Source: DATKGQ01 sp035510715 (GTDB lineage: Bacteria; Patescibacteriota; Saccharimonadia; Saccharimonadales; UBA4665). From it: DNA of 23,988 nucleotides. The stretch lies in contig DATKGQ010000014.1 in NCBI GenBank assembly GCA_035510715.1, forward strand, positions 1-23,988, written 5' to 3'. Made by a program: the position numbers and the translations under genes. Position 1 is the stretch's first letter; every line of letters starts with the position of its first letter. Under the pieces are notes generated by a model. That model was given only the letters and a program-made list of their open reading frames with translations. It was not told the DNA's origin and made no database searches. Shown here piece after piece: positions 14,629 through 21,906 of the stretch.

Positions 14629-15918
14629 ATGCATGTTTACTTTTCCGGAATTGGCGGCATGGCAATCGGCCCTTTGGCGCTGATTGCTAAACAGGCCGGC
14701 TTTAAAGTGTCGGGCTCCGATAAGCAGTCTTCAGGCTCGATCGCTTATTTACAGCAGAATGGTATAGATGATATCCATATCGGCCAAAGACGTGATCAGA
14801 TAGCGGCTGTCCACAAGAAACAGCCGATTGACTGGTTCGTCTATACCTCGGCCCTGACGATCGAAAATCCGCATCCCCCGGAGTTGGAATTTTGTAAACA
14901 ACAATCCATCAAAACCAGCAAGCGTGATGAGTTTATCAACCTTATCCTGGATAAAAAGCAGCTCGAACTTGTTGCCATCGCCGGGACGCACGGCAAAACC
15001 ACTACTACCGCCATGGTTATCTGGCTATTTACGCAGCTTAAGACAAAAATCAGTTACTCAGTCGGGGCCAAGATGAATTTTGGTACGATGGGACTCTATA
15101 CGCCGGACAGTAAGTACTTTGTCTATGAAGCCGACGAATTCGACCGTAATTTTCTGGCGTTTAATCCGTATATGAGCATTATTACCGGTGTTACTTGGGA
15201 TCATCACGAAATATTTCCAACGCGCGAAGATTATCAGCTGGCGTTTCAGGAATTTATCAGCCAAAGCGGCCAAACTGTTTTATGGCAAGAAGATTTCGAT
15301 TACCTGGGGCTGGAAGAGCCGACCAATTTGTATGTCCAATCATCAGACACAACTCTAATAGAGAATATCAATTTGAAAGGCCGGTATAACCGGCTCAATG
15401 CCTGGCTGGCTATCCAAGCTGTCCACCATCTGCTGAATGTACCGCTGGGTCAGTTGGTTGTCCATATGAATCATTTTCCGGGAGTCCAACGCCGGATGGA
15501 GCCTATAACCAACAATCTCTATACTGATTATGCGCATACGCCTGAAAAAATTATTGCCGCCATGAATGTTGCCCTGGAGATAGCCGACGGTAAAAATGTG
15601 GTAGTTATTTATGAGCCGCTGACCAACCGCCGGCAGCACTATATGAAGGATGACTATAAAGAATGCTTTAAGGGCGCCGCAAAAGTCTACTGGTTGCCAA
15701 CCTACTTAGCTCGCGAAGACCCTAAACAATCTATCTTAACTCCAGAAGAACTGATTGCCCGGTTAAATGATCCCGGTTTAGCCAGTCCAGCCGCCATGAA
15801 CAAAAAACTATCGGATACAATTCGTGAGCATCTTAAAACGGGCGATATGGTGGTGGCTATAACCGGCGGCGGCGGGCAGAGTCTGGATGAGTGGTTGCGG
15901 AAAGAATTTAAACGTTAA
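14629..15918 (+). CDS. murC: MurC-type Mur ligase (UDP-N-acetylmuramate-L-alanine ligase family)
   Basis: The product belongs to the ATP-dependent Mur ligases of peptidoglycan synthesis; MurC adds the first amino acid to UDP-MurNAc in the cytoplasm. The N-terminal Rossmann domain starts YFSGIGGMAIGPLA. The central domain has the P-loop GTHGKTTTT (119-127), EADEFDR (167-173) and TWDHHEIFP (189-197). The C-terminal domain carries TDYAHTPEK (about 285) and YEPLTNRR. At 429 residues it is slightly short for MurC. The DYAHTP motif is closer to MurE/MurD than to the usual MurC form, and Mpl, which reattaches tripeptides to UDP-MurNAc, is a close alternative. The general family is certain; the exact member is not. 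Confidence 0.8.
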   Translation: MHVYFSGIGGMAIGPLALIAKQAGFKVSGSDKQSSGSIAYLQQNGIDDIHIGQRRDQIAAVHKKQPIDWFVYTSALTIENPHPPELEFCKQQSIKTSKRDEFINLILDKKQLELVAIAGTHGKTTTTAMVIWLFTQLKTKISYSVGAKMNFGTMGLYTPDSKYFVYEADEFDRNFLAFNPYMSIITGVTWDHHEIFPTREDYQLAFQEFISQSGQTVLWQEDFDYLGLEEPTNLYVQSSDTTLIENINLKGRYNRLNAWLAIQAVHHLLNVPLGQLVVHMNHFPGVQRRMEPITNNLYTDYAHTPEKIIAAMNVALEIADGKNVVVIYEPLTNRRQHYMKDDYKECFKGAAKVYWLPTYLAREDPKQSILTPEELIARLNDPGLASPAAMNKKLSDTIREHLKTGDMVVAITGGGGQSLDEWLRKEFKR

Positions 15919-17869
15919 TTGCGATAGCTAAAGCAAATATAACGATAATCAGGATAACCCATAACCATAAATCAGATGAGTTGAATTCTGAAGTCCGCCG
16001 AACGCGGATGGTTGACTCAACTTGGTTCGGCAATGACTGCGCAGCCGGCGCAGCGCCATCGGCACCTGAAGAAGTTGAAACTGCCGCTACCGGCAGGGTA
16101 GTCCGGATAGATTTACTGGTATCTGATTGATAGTTGGCTGTTGGTTTGTCTTCCGGTAATTGTTTTTCCTGTCGTTGTTCCTGCCTGAACTCTTTACCGT
16201 AGGCAAGAGTCGGCGCTTCAACAGCTTTACCGGAGCTGGCATCTATCTCAATCCGGTGCCAGACGCTATTTTGGACTAACCGGTCCGGGGGTATCTCCGG
16301 CGGCTGACCAGCGACTGTTTCATTAATAATCGTGACACTCTCCGTAACTGTAGCGCGGCTTTCCGGTTGACGGAGACTGCCGATTCTTAGTTTTTCGGCT
16401 TCAATGGCGACTATCTCATCCCAACTTTTATCGGACCAAGGAATCGATTCAGGGTGCGAAACAATTTCGGTTTTATAAGCAGCCGGCAGATTGTTCATCA
16501 TTGCCGAAGGTATGACCTTGTCTTCGTCGACTTGTAATCTGCCCGGTTCTTGGCGGTATTCAGGTAATGATTTAGTGTAACTAACCTCGTTATTTTTCTT
16601 TTGGTCGTGATTGACAATCCTTCGGTAGTTCTCAGGGTAATAGGGTGAATTCTTAATTAAATGATTCATTGATCCGACAGTCGGACCGCCGGCTTCAACT
16701 AACTGTGGCTGGAGATTCGGGAGTAGTTGGGTAATCGATTTGACGGGTCTGGAAGTTGCTAATTGGTCGATAATGGCCGGTGTTTCACGCCGAGCTGCTG
16801 GCAGCGGGACCCGGGCCTTTAGTTGTCTGGTGAATTCCGAAACTGATGGACGCAAACCGGCAGTCCGCCCGACAATACCCGGAGCAGGCGGTTTTTGCTC
16901 GTCAACTGCTAACGGCGTCGGTAGCGGTTGTGGCGCTGCCTCAGCATCCCTGCCATAAGAATATTTTTCTGTTGGTTTAGGCCAATGCAACTGTTGCCAC
17001 CAGTGTGCCCGTATGCCGGGCGGTGTGCTTGGCTGTGTCGCTGCTAGCGGCCTGTCCGGTGATGCTTGCTGATAATCTGCCGGGCTGATGAGTGCTGGGT
17101 TGAAAACAGTGTCCTCATTATCTATAGGTAGTTGAGCAGGTTCGGAACTGTTCTTTAACAAGTCTGGTTTCAGCAGCAATTGATTATCCACTGTCTCTTG
17201 AGCTTGCATTAGGGGCAGGGGGATTGTCTGCTCGCTGGTTTCATCTTCCGTTACCGGTGCTTGGCTGCCAGGTTTGTCTTCGGCATTGTTGCTGGTTGCT
17301 GATGTCTCCAGTGGCTTTATTGCCGAAATGACGACTGAAGGTTGTAACTCAGCGCCCGGACCGGATTGAGGCAATGTAACTTGGTTTAATCGCTCAACAG
17401 TGACAGATAATTCAATGTCAGGCTGGTTGGCTTCAGACAGGTAATCATGCAACAGGACTTCGTGTTCGCCGGAATCGTCTAAAGGTATAACTACGATATC
17501 AGAGCTTTCTTCCAGTGATAGCTCTTGGCTGGGCTGGTCGTTTAGATAAACAGTCTCTGGGTAATCAGGTGGTTGATCAGCCGCGGTAAGCTCATCAGTT
17601 ACGGCCGGTTCTTCCGGCAGCTCGCTAACCTCAGCTTGTCCTTCAGCTAATTTCTTCGCTTTTTTTTGTTTCAACCGGGGCCAGGCCCATAACTCATCTC
17701 GGGGTGTTATTTGCGGAGTTTGTTCGTTATCAGCCGAAGACCGGTCCGGCTTTATAGACGGCCGTCGTATTTTACGCCGTTTCTTAGGTTTTTTGGGATG
17801 CAAAATCTTACCTTCCGGGCCTTTTAACGGTTTAGCATTTTCCGGATGTTTTGGTTGATGGAGTTCCAT
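15908..17869 (-). CDS. Large disordered Pro/Glu-rich tail-anchored protein, unknown function
   Basis: This 653-residue protein has no signal peptide. Its first ~30 residues are strongly basic (KPKKRRKIRRPSIKP). The next ~350 are rich in Pro, Glu, Gln, Ser and Thr, typical of intrinsic disorder. A more complex stretch lies at about 395-560 (for example NSPYYPENYRRIVNHD and WSDKSWDEIVAIEAEKLRIG). A single helix forms the extreme C-terminus (LWLWVILIIVIFALAIAINV), leaving almost no tail. The topology predicts a cytoplasmic body anchored by its C-terminus, perhaps a scaffold for division, envelope or nucleoid attachment; that is inference. It overlaps the MurC-like gene tail-to-tail by 11 nt. Confidence 0.75.
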   Translation of the reverse strand: MELHQPKHPENAKPLKGPEGKILHPKKPKKRRKIRRPSIKPDRSSADNEQTPQITPRDELWAWPRLKQKKAKKLAEGQAEVSELPEEPAVTDELTAADQPPDYPETVYLNDQPSQELSLEESSDIVVIPLDDSGEHEVLLHDYLSEANQPDIELSVTVERLNQVTLPQSGPGAELQPSVVISAIKPLETSATSNNAEDKPGSQAPVTEDETSEQTIPLPLMQAQETVDNQLLLKPDLLKNSSEPAQLPIDNEDTVFNPALISPADYQQASPDRPLAATQPSTPPGIRAHWWQQLHWPKPTEKYSYGRDAEAAPQPLPTPLAVDEQKPPAPGIVGRTAGLRPSVSEFTRQLKARVPLPAARRETPAIIDQLATSRPVKSITQLLPNLQPQLVEAGGPTVGSMNHLIKNSPYYPENYRRIVNHDQKKNNEVSYTKSLPEYRQEPGRLQVDEDKVIPSAMMNNLPAAYKTEIVSHPESIPWSDKSWDEIVAIEAEKLRIGSLRQPESRATVTESVTIINETVAGQPPEIPPDRLVQNSVWHRIEIDASSGKAVEAPTLAYGKEFRQEQRQEKQLPEDKPTANYQSDTSKSIRTTLPVAAVSTSSGADGAAPAAQSLPNQVESTIRVRRTSEFNSSDLWLWVILIIVIFALAIAINV

Positions 17870-18030
17870 ATCTTCTCGCTAAGCTTGAAAGCTATACTAC
17901 TTTTTTACCCTTAAAACACTAAAAATACAACCCTAAAAAGCAATAGCAGATAATATTGGCACAAAGATATCAACCAATAGCCTCATTACTGGCAGGGTTT
18001 TTTAGGGCGAAAAACAAATTTAGATAATTA

Positions 18031-18759
18031 CTATTGGAATGATTGGCTGGATGTTGATGAATTATTGTTAGCTGGTGCTTTGTTTGATTTATGGAAAACA
18101 AAGATAACCAACACAATAAGAATAATGACTATAATTATGCCAATCACGATGGAAATAAGCGTTGATTTTGATTTTGAAATCTTAACCTTAGTCGGCTCAG
18201 GCGGTGCCTTGCCTCCGAGCTGACTAAAATTTGATGATGTTTCTTCGGGTGTGGTTGGTGGGCCTGCCGGTGTATCGCCACTGCCGGGTGCGGTTCCCAT
18301 CGGGTCTGGGTCTGAAGTTGGCGGGTCCTCTTCAGCGGGCGGCGCGGCTGGTTCGCCGAAAGTTGGTGTAGCCGGACTGTCCTCAACCGGAGTAACCGGT
18401 GTAGCGTCAAATGACGGATTCGGTGCTACTGGGTCCTCTTCAGCGGGCGGCGTCGGATAAGCTGAAGCGGTGTCTTCTGGCTGAGAAGTCACTGCCGCGT
18501 CGCTATCAGGCAAGGTACTTGCCGGTGAGACTGGGCTTGGTTCTGATCCCGCAAAACTGCCATAACTGCCACTGGCGTTGTTAGCCTGGGGGCCAGCTGT
18601 GAAATCAGTTGCCGGCGGGTCCGATGGTAAATCTGGCGATGTATCAGCCGGTTCGCTGAATGGCGGGGTGGGTGATAGAGGCGTTGGCGTATCGTTAGTT
18701 GGCCCTGCCGCATCGACAGGAGTTTGATCTAATGGTGGGTTAGAAGACGCTGGGTCCAT
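18031..18759 (-). CDS. Pro-rich membrane-anchored protein, unknown function
   Basis: The 242-residue product is low-complexity Pro/Ser/Asp/Thr/Glu sequence to about residue 190, including two PPAEEDP repeats 36 residues apart. A short basic linker (KVKISKSK) precedes one hydrophobic helix (LISIVIGIIIVIILIVLVIF) and an 18-residue Ser/Asn tail. There is no signal peptide, so the Pro-rich part is probably cytoplasmic and the polar tail outside. ATG 18759 follows AAGGAG by 6 nt, which decides the start. Its layout resembles the neighbouring 653-residue protein, and the two may be functionally linked. I do not know a family for it. Confidence 0.7.
   Translation of the reverse strand: MDPASSNPPLDQTPVDAAGPTNDTPTPLSPTPPFSEPADTSPDLPSDPPATDFTAGPQANNASGSYGSFAGSEPSPVSPASTLPDSDAAVTSQPEDTASAYPTPPAEEDPVAPNPSFDATPVTPVEDSPATPTFGEPAAPPAEEDPPTSDPDPMGTAPGSGDTPAGPPTTPEETSSNFSQLGGKAPPEPTKVKISKSKSTLISIVIGIIIVIILIVLVIFVFHKSNKAPANNNSSTSSQSFQ
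18323..18452. repeat. Two exact 22-bp repeats inside the Pro-rich gene
   Basis: The same 22 bp occur at 18323-18344 and 18431-18452, 108 bp (36 codons) apart and in frame. They encode PPAEEDP. Recombination between them could remove or add 36 codons without a frameshift. Confidence 0.85.
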
Positions 18760-18847
18760 AGTTTGCTCCTTAAATAAATGTTCATTAACTGGCGAAGCTG
18801 ACTGCACTTTTAGTCATTCTAAGCTGCGCTTATTTTAACATAAGCAA

Positions 18848-18867
18848 AATTACTATAAATAGTAATT
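18848..18867. repeat. Near-perfect 20-bp palindrome, possible operator
   Basis: AATTACTAT and ATAGTAATT form 9-bp arms with a 2-bp centre. The dyad lies about 90 bp upstream of the Pro-rich protein start, where a regulator could bind. No copy was noticed elsewhere in the window. Confidence 0.7.
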
Positions 18868-18883
18868 ACAATCAGTATCTCTT

Positions 18884-18908
18884 CCAGGCAGGTATCCCGC
18901 CTGCCTGG
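18884..18908. repeat. GC-rich 9-bp hairpin
   Basis: CCAGGCAGG (18884-18892) and CCTGCCTGG (18900-18908) are perfect inverted copies with a 7-nt loop. No T tract follows on either strand, so it is not a standard terminator. It could be a repeat element or a structural part of a transcript. Confidence 0.7.
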
Positions 18909-19171
18909 CGAAAATTAGGATTGCTCTTTAAAAGTCGGGTTAACGCCCGGCAAAAACACGTCAATCAATTGTTGATGTAATTAATGCAACGCAATCTTTA
19001 TTCTTTAAGTTAGCTATACTAACCGGTTTGCGTTCTATCACAATTTATTTTGTTGATGGAATATCAAGCATATATCATCCGCCTATCAACGCCCGGTTAA
19101 CCGGTTATGCTGATCAGCCGCTTTTTAACGATATGTTCTTGACAAGCATAAGCCTGTGGGCATACCCTGCA

Positions 19172-19257
19172 TGTATGGCAAATATGTTGTTGTGGAATAG
19201 TCTTTGGCTATAGGATTAGTTCAAGGATCTAGCCACACAATTTAGGCTTGCCATACA
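19172..19257 (+). ncRNA. Candidate structured RNA ending at an intrinsic terminator
   Basis: TGTATGGCAA (19172-19181) pairs with TTGCCATACA (19248-19257) to close an 86-nt domain. Inside, TGGCTA (19205-19210) pairs with TAGCCA (19230-19235). TGTGG (19191-19195) can alternatively pair with CCACA (19233-19237), which excludes part of the inner stem. AAGCCT (near 19150) and AGGCTT (near 19245) offer a further alternative. A TATACT box (19015-19020) upstream and a strong terminator just downstream on the plus strand would bracket a transcript of about 280 nt. No known RNA family was recognised; without covariation data this is speculative. Confidence 0.3.
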
Positions 19258-19275
19258 AAACGAATAAACAAAAAT

Positions 19276-19306
19276 AAGCCTTCCGGCGCAAGCCGGGGGG
19301 CTTTTT
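19276..19306. terminator. Intrinsic terminator after aspS (and of any plus-strand RNA)
   Basis: A 12-bp stem (19276-19287 with 19292-19303, two G-U pairs on the plus strand) has a GCAA tetraloop and is followed by TTTTT on the plus strand. On the minus strand the T-rich run TTATTTTTG follows, so it can also end aspS transcription, whose stop is 17 nt away. Confidence 0.85.
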
Positions 19307-19322
19307 AAGTACCGGTTAGTAT

Positions 19323-20636
19323 TTATGGTGTCAGACGGTTGATATCGCGCGGGAATAGGATGGCTTCCTTAATATTATTAAGACCGATTGTTTTTTCGAC
19401 TAAGCGGTCAATGCCGTAGCCACATCCACCGTGTGGCGGTAGGCCGTGTTTAAAAGCCAATAAGAAATGGCTAAAGCCCGGGTCGTTTGGATCAATGCCC
19501 TTATCTTTGATTTGTTGAATCAATACGTCGTAATGGTGCTCCCGTATCGGGCAGGTAGCTAATTCTACGCCCCGGAACAATAAATCACCTGCCAATACAG
19601 TTTGCCGATTATCTGGATTTATCATCTGGTAGAACTTGTGTGCTTCAAGCGGGAATTCAGTAGCAAAAACAGCCTCGCAGCCGTCACGCTCCTTGGCGTA
19701 CTCGCATATCCATTTTTCCTCATCTGGGGTGAGGTCTTTAGTGGTAGTAATTGTCTGGCCGGTATTTTCCGTATAAAGCTTATGGATTTGAGCGATGGTA
19801 TAACGTGGGAACTTCTTTTTTAATACTAGTTTTGGCGCATTCCAGCTTTTTAATTCGTCAGCGTACTGCTCGTAGCATTTAGTTAAAGCGTAATAAGTCA
19901 TATCTTGGACCATGTCGAGGACATCCTCAATACCCTTAACGAACCCCATCTCAATGTCTAGCATGGTAACTTCCGTCACGTGCCTAGTTGTAGCGCTTAA
20001 CTCAGCCCGGTATGCCGGAGCGATTTCAAATACTCGCTCGAATACACCCACCATAATTTGTTTGTAAAGTTGCGGACTTTGGGCCAACGTAGCTTCTTTG
20101 CCGAAGTAATCCAGCTTGAATACTTCTGCTCCACCTTCAGCCGCTCCGGCCACTAATTTAGGGGTCTGCATTTCAACGAAATCATGAGCGTCTAAAAACT
20201 CCCGTAATAAACGGGTTAAACCGGCCCGGATCCGGAAAATCTTTTGTTCCTGCAAATTGCGCAAGCCGATAACCCGGTTATCAAAAAGAGTATCAAGATT
20301 TTCGGGTTTATGATTTAACGGTTTGTCAATTTCAATTGGTGATTCTGCTAACACCGGCACCATGATTGTTAGTGACGGATCATGAATTTCGATGCCGCCT
20401 GGCGCCCGCGGTTCTTTTACGACCTGTCCTTCAACATGAAGCACTGTTCCGGTTTGCAAGCCGCGCAATTTTTCAATTTCCTTTTTATCCTGGATTACTA
20501 TCTGTACTAAACCTTTCCGGTCCCGCAAGTTGATAAAAGTTAAACCGCCCAGTAACCGTTTCTTGTGTAACCACCCTTCGATTGTCACGTCTTTACCAAT
20601 ATGCTCGCTCAGTGACGAACTCAGTATTCTGTCCAT
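19323..20636 (-). CDS. aspS: Aspartyl-tRNA synthetase, archaeal-type, probably non-discriminating
   Basis: The enzyme charges tRNA with aspartate. The 437-residue product has the short archaeal/eukaryal-type layout: an OB-fold anticodon domain (about 1-105) and class II catalytic core, with motif 2 YRAELSATTRHVTEV and motif 3 GCGYGIDRLVEKTIG followed by ILFPRDINRLTP. It lacks the bacterial GAD insertion of ~590-residue AspRS. In the OB fold, His24 (GWLHKKR) and Pro79 (EPRAPGG) sit where, from memory of studies on archaeal-type enzymes, His and Pro mark relaxed specificity towards tRNA-Asn, while Trp and Lys mark strict specificity. If so, GatCAB must convert Asp-tRNA-Asn. AAGGAG precedes ATG 20636. 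A structured leader lies upstream. Confidence 0.92.
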   Translation of the reverse strand: MDRILSSSLSEHIGKDVTIEGWLHKKRLLGGLTFINLRDRKGLVQIVIQDKKEIEKLRGLQTGTVLHVEGQVVKEPRAPGGIEIHDPSLTIMVPVLAESPIEIDKPLNHKPENLDTLFDNRVIGLRNLQEQKIFRIRAGLTRLLREFLDAHDFVEMQTPKLVAGAAEGGAEVFKLDYFGKEATLAQSPQLYKQIMVGVFERVFEIAPAYRAELSATTRHVTEVTMLDIEMGFVKGIEDVLDMVQDMTYYALTKCYEQYADELKSWNAPKLVLKKKFPRYTIAQIHKLYTENTGQTITTTKDLTPDEEKWICEYAKERDGCEAVFATEFPLEAHKFYQMINPDNRQTVLAGDLLFRGVELATCPIREHHYDVLIQQIKDKGIDPNDPGFSHFLLAFKHGLPPHGGCGYGIDRLVEKTIGLNNIKEAILFPRDINRLTP

Positions 20637-20670
20637 GTTTCTCTCCTTAATTAGTAGGCTCTATAAAATG

Positions 20671-20730
20671 ATAAGTGTGTTACACGGGTCGATCGCGACT
20701 ATTTACACTTATAAGTAGCCGCAGACCCGT
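20671..20730 (-). promoter_or_regulatory. Pseudoknot-like structured leader of aspS
   Basis: In the minus-strand RNA, ACGGGTC (20730-20724) pairs with GACCCGT (20690-20684). An inner stem GCGGCTA (20722-20716) pairs with TAGTCGC (20701-20695), where a G-U pair makes it continuous only on this strand. The loop contains ATAAGTGT (20712-20705), perfectly complementary over 8 nt to ACACTTAT (20678-20671) downstream of the stem. That makes an H-type pseudoknot or a switch between two folds. The structure begins just after the predicted transcription start and ends about 35 nt before the start codon. It is not a T-box: no T-box motif or specifier stem is seen. Confidence 0.55.
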
Positions 20731-20741
20731 AAATTAGGATT

Positions 20742-20750
20742 ATTATTCCA
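20742..20750 (-). promoter_or_regulatory. Extended -10 promoter of aspS
   Basis: TGG followed by AATAAT on the minus strand would start transcription at about 20735, only a few bases before the structured leader. No -35 box is clear. Confidence 0.45.
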
Positions 20751-20770
20751 CAGAGTTAATCTCATGCCTG

Positions 20771-21814
20771 TCATTCTACCACCTCTGTCAGTTCACTGGA
20801 ATCTTTTTTGTGCTCGAGATGTTCGGCCTTGGCTTTGGCGGCGGCCACCGCTCTAAGGTCGGTGTAATTGTCAAATTCATCATAAACCGGACTGCCGATA
20901 ATCTGTTCGATGATATCCTCAATAGTGATAATGCCGACAAATTCTTCAAATTCATTTACCACGATAAACAGGTGATTATACGTTTTTAAGAAAGCGTGTA
21001 GAACTTGTTTCAGCAAGAAATCCTCATGAACATAGACCACTGGGCGCCGTGTCAAGCTGCTGACCCGGCCACCGTGTTCGGCGTTTAGTAGATCCTCGAT
21101 ATGCAATATACCGACAATTCTCTCAGGCTTGCCTTCTAGCACCGGAAAACGGGAACGGCCGCTTTTATGAAGCTCATTCATTAGGACCGGGCCGATCGTA
21201 TCGTCGTACTGGACCGTTGTAACGACCCGCCGCGGCACCAAAATTTCGCAAACCTTTTTGTCGGCAAATGTCAGGGCGTGTTCAGCCATGGCCAGTTCGT
21301 CATCCGGGATACGGTTACCAGCTTGTTCTTTTTGCCAAGCCAGTATTGACAGCAGGTCATCCCGGTCATATATGCCGGTATGAAAGTCATGCGTTCGTTT
21401 ACCGCGAAAGATGTTTGACAAGGCATCAAGCAAGACATGAGTATAGCGCAGTAACCAGCCAATGACCGGAGCGACGCCTTTTGCCAGCCGTTTGCCGATT
21501 GAACCCGGTTTAGAGGCCGGTATCCACAGGAACCCCAGCCACAATAAAAGCATGATTAATAAAAATGCCAGCCAAGTGGGTAGGGTGCGGGCAAATAGTA
21601 CGAAACTGCCGCTGGCGGTTAATAAGATCACTATCCATAACAAAATCTTTAAGCTGTTGCCATAGGCGACGGCTTTATAAATGGCCTGCGATGAGGGATC
21701 TTTTTGTCTGGCCAGCCGCCGGATCTCTTTGACCGGCAAATGAAGGTACACCTTATTGCAAACCATTGCTATAAGCATGACTGCCATTAACAGGATTCCG
21801 AATATGAAACTCAT
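20771..21814 (-). CDS. DUF21/CBS-pair membrane protein (CNNM/CorC-HlyC-like)
   Basis: The product is 347 residues from ATG 21814. The N-terminal half has about three or four hydrophobic segments resembling a divergent DUF21 domain. It is followed by a helical linker (DRDDLLSILAWQKEQAG) and two CBS motifs: ILVPRRVVTTVQYDDTI to GILHIEDLL, and RRPVVYVHEDFLL to FVGIITIEDIIEQIIG. CBS pairs bind adenine nucleotides; family members take part in magnesium or other cation transport. The C-terminal CorC/HlyC domain is missing and replaced by a charged tail. TATAAT (21827-21822) lies 7 nt before ATG 21814, so the mRNA is probably leaderless; ATG 21817 is the alternative. It is the only gene here ending in TGA. 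Confidence 0.85.
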   Translation of the reverse strand: MSFIFGILLMAVMLIAMVCNKVYLHLPVKEIRRLARQKDPSSQAIYKAVAYGNSLKILLWIVILLTASGSFVLFARTLPTWLAFLLIMLLLWLGFLWIPASKPGSIGKRLAKGVAPVIGWLLRYTHVLLDALSNIFRGKRTHDFHTGIYDRDDLLSILAWQKEQAGNRIPDDELAMAEHALTFADKKVCEILVPRRVVTTVQYDDTIGPVLMNELHKSGRSRFPVLEGKPERIVGILHIEDLLNAEHGGRVSSLTRRPVVYVHEDFLLKQVLHAFLKTYNHLFIVVNEFEEFVGIITIEDIIEQIIGSPVYDEFDNYTDLRAVAAAKAKAEHLEHKKDSSELTEVVE

Positions 21815-21821
21815 CATAACT

Positions 21822-21827
21822 ATTATA
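21822..21827 (-). promoter_or_regulatory. -10 box of the CBS-pair gene, leaderless
   Basis: A perfect TATAAT on the minus strand is followed by AGTTATG and ATG 21814, placing the transcription start at the start codon. Confidence 0.55.
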
Positions 21828-21850
21828 ATCTTACGATGATTGGCTTGGAT

Positions 21851-21879
21851 TTCAAAGTTCGGCCGCAAGCTGCTATACT
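21851..21879 (+). promoter_or_regulatory. Promoter of the DsbA-like gene
   Basis: TTCAAA (21851-21856), a 17-bp spacer and TATACT (21874-21879) preceded by TGC make an extended -10 promoter. AAGGAG (21891-21896) follows as the ribosome binding site, 10 nt before the ATG. Confidence 0.6.
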
Positions 21880-21906
21880 ATAAATCCGATAAGGAGACAA
21901 GTTTTT

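Larger units (their letters stand above)
18760..19322. other. Gene-poor interval rich in inverted repeats
   Basis: I see no convincing protein gene in these 563 bp. A 61-codon plus-strand frame from TTG 19028 lacks a ribosome binding site and protein-like character. The interval holds a 20-bp dyad (18848-18867), a 9-bp hairpin (18884-18908), a TATACT box (19015-19020), a set of paired segments (19172-19257) and an intrinsic terminator (19276-19306). Confidence 0.6.

Noticed and set aside
14564..14665. N-terminal extension of the two-helix membrane protein
   Set aside because: It would overlap the start of the divergent Mur ligase gene, and the basic membrane-anchor start fits ATG 14563 better.
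19028..19213. 61-codon plus-strand reading frame
   Set aside because: It has a TTG start, no ribosome binding site, no recognisable domain, and overlaps the paired RNA segments; it is probably chance.
19205..19235. tRNA-like segment containing GTTCAAGGA
   Set aside because: The flanks do not form a 5-bp T-stem, and there is no anticodon arm or acceptor stem at proper spacing.
20637..20770. T-box riboswitch before aspS
   Set aside because: No T-box consensus, specifier loop or terminator/antiterminator pair is present; the structure is of another kind.
20771..20773. UGA recoded as glycine, as in some CPR lineages
   Set aside because: TGA ends the CBS-pair gene after a normal charged tail, another in-frame TGA follows shortly, and no gene in the window needs TGA as a sense codon.
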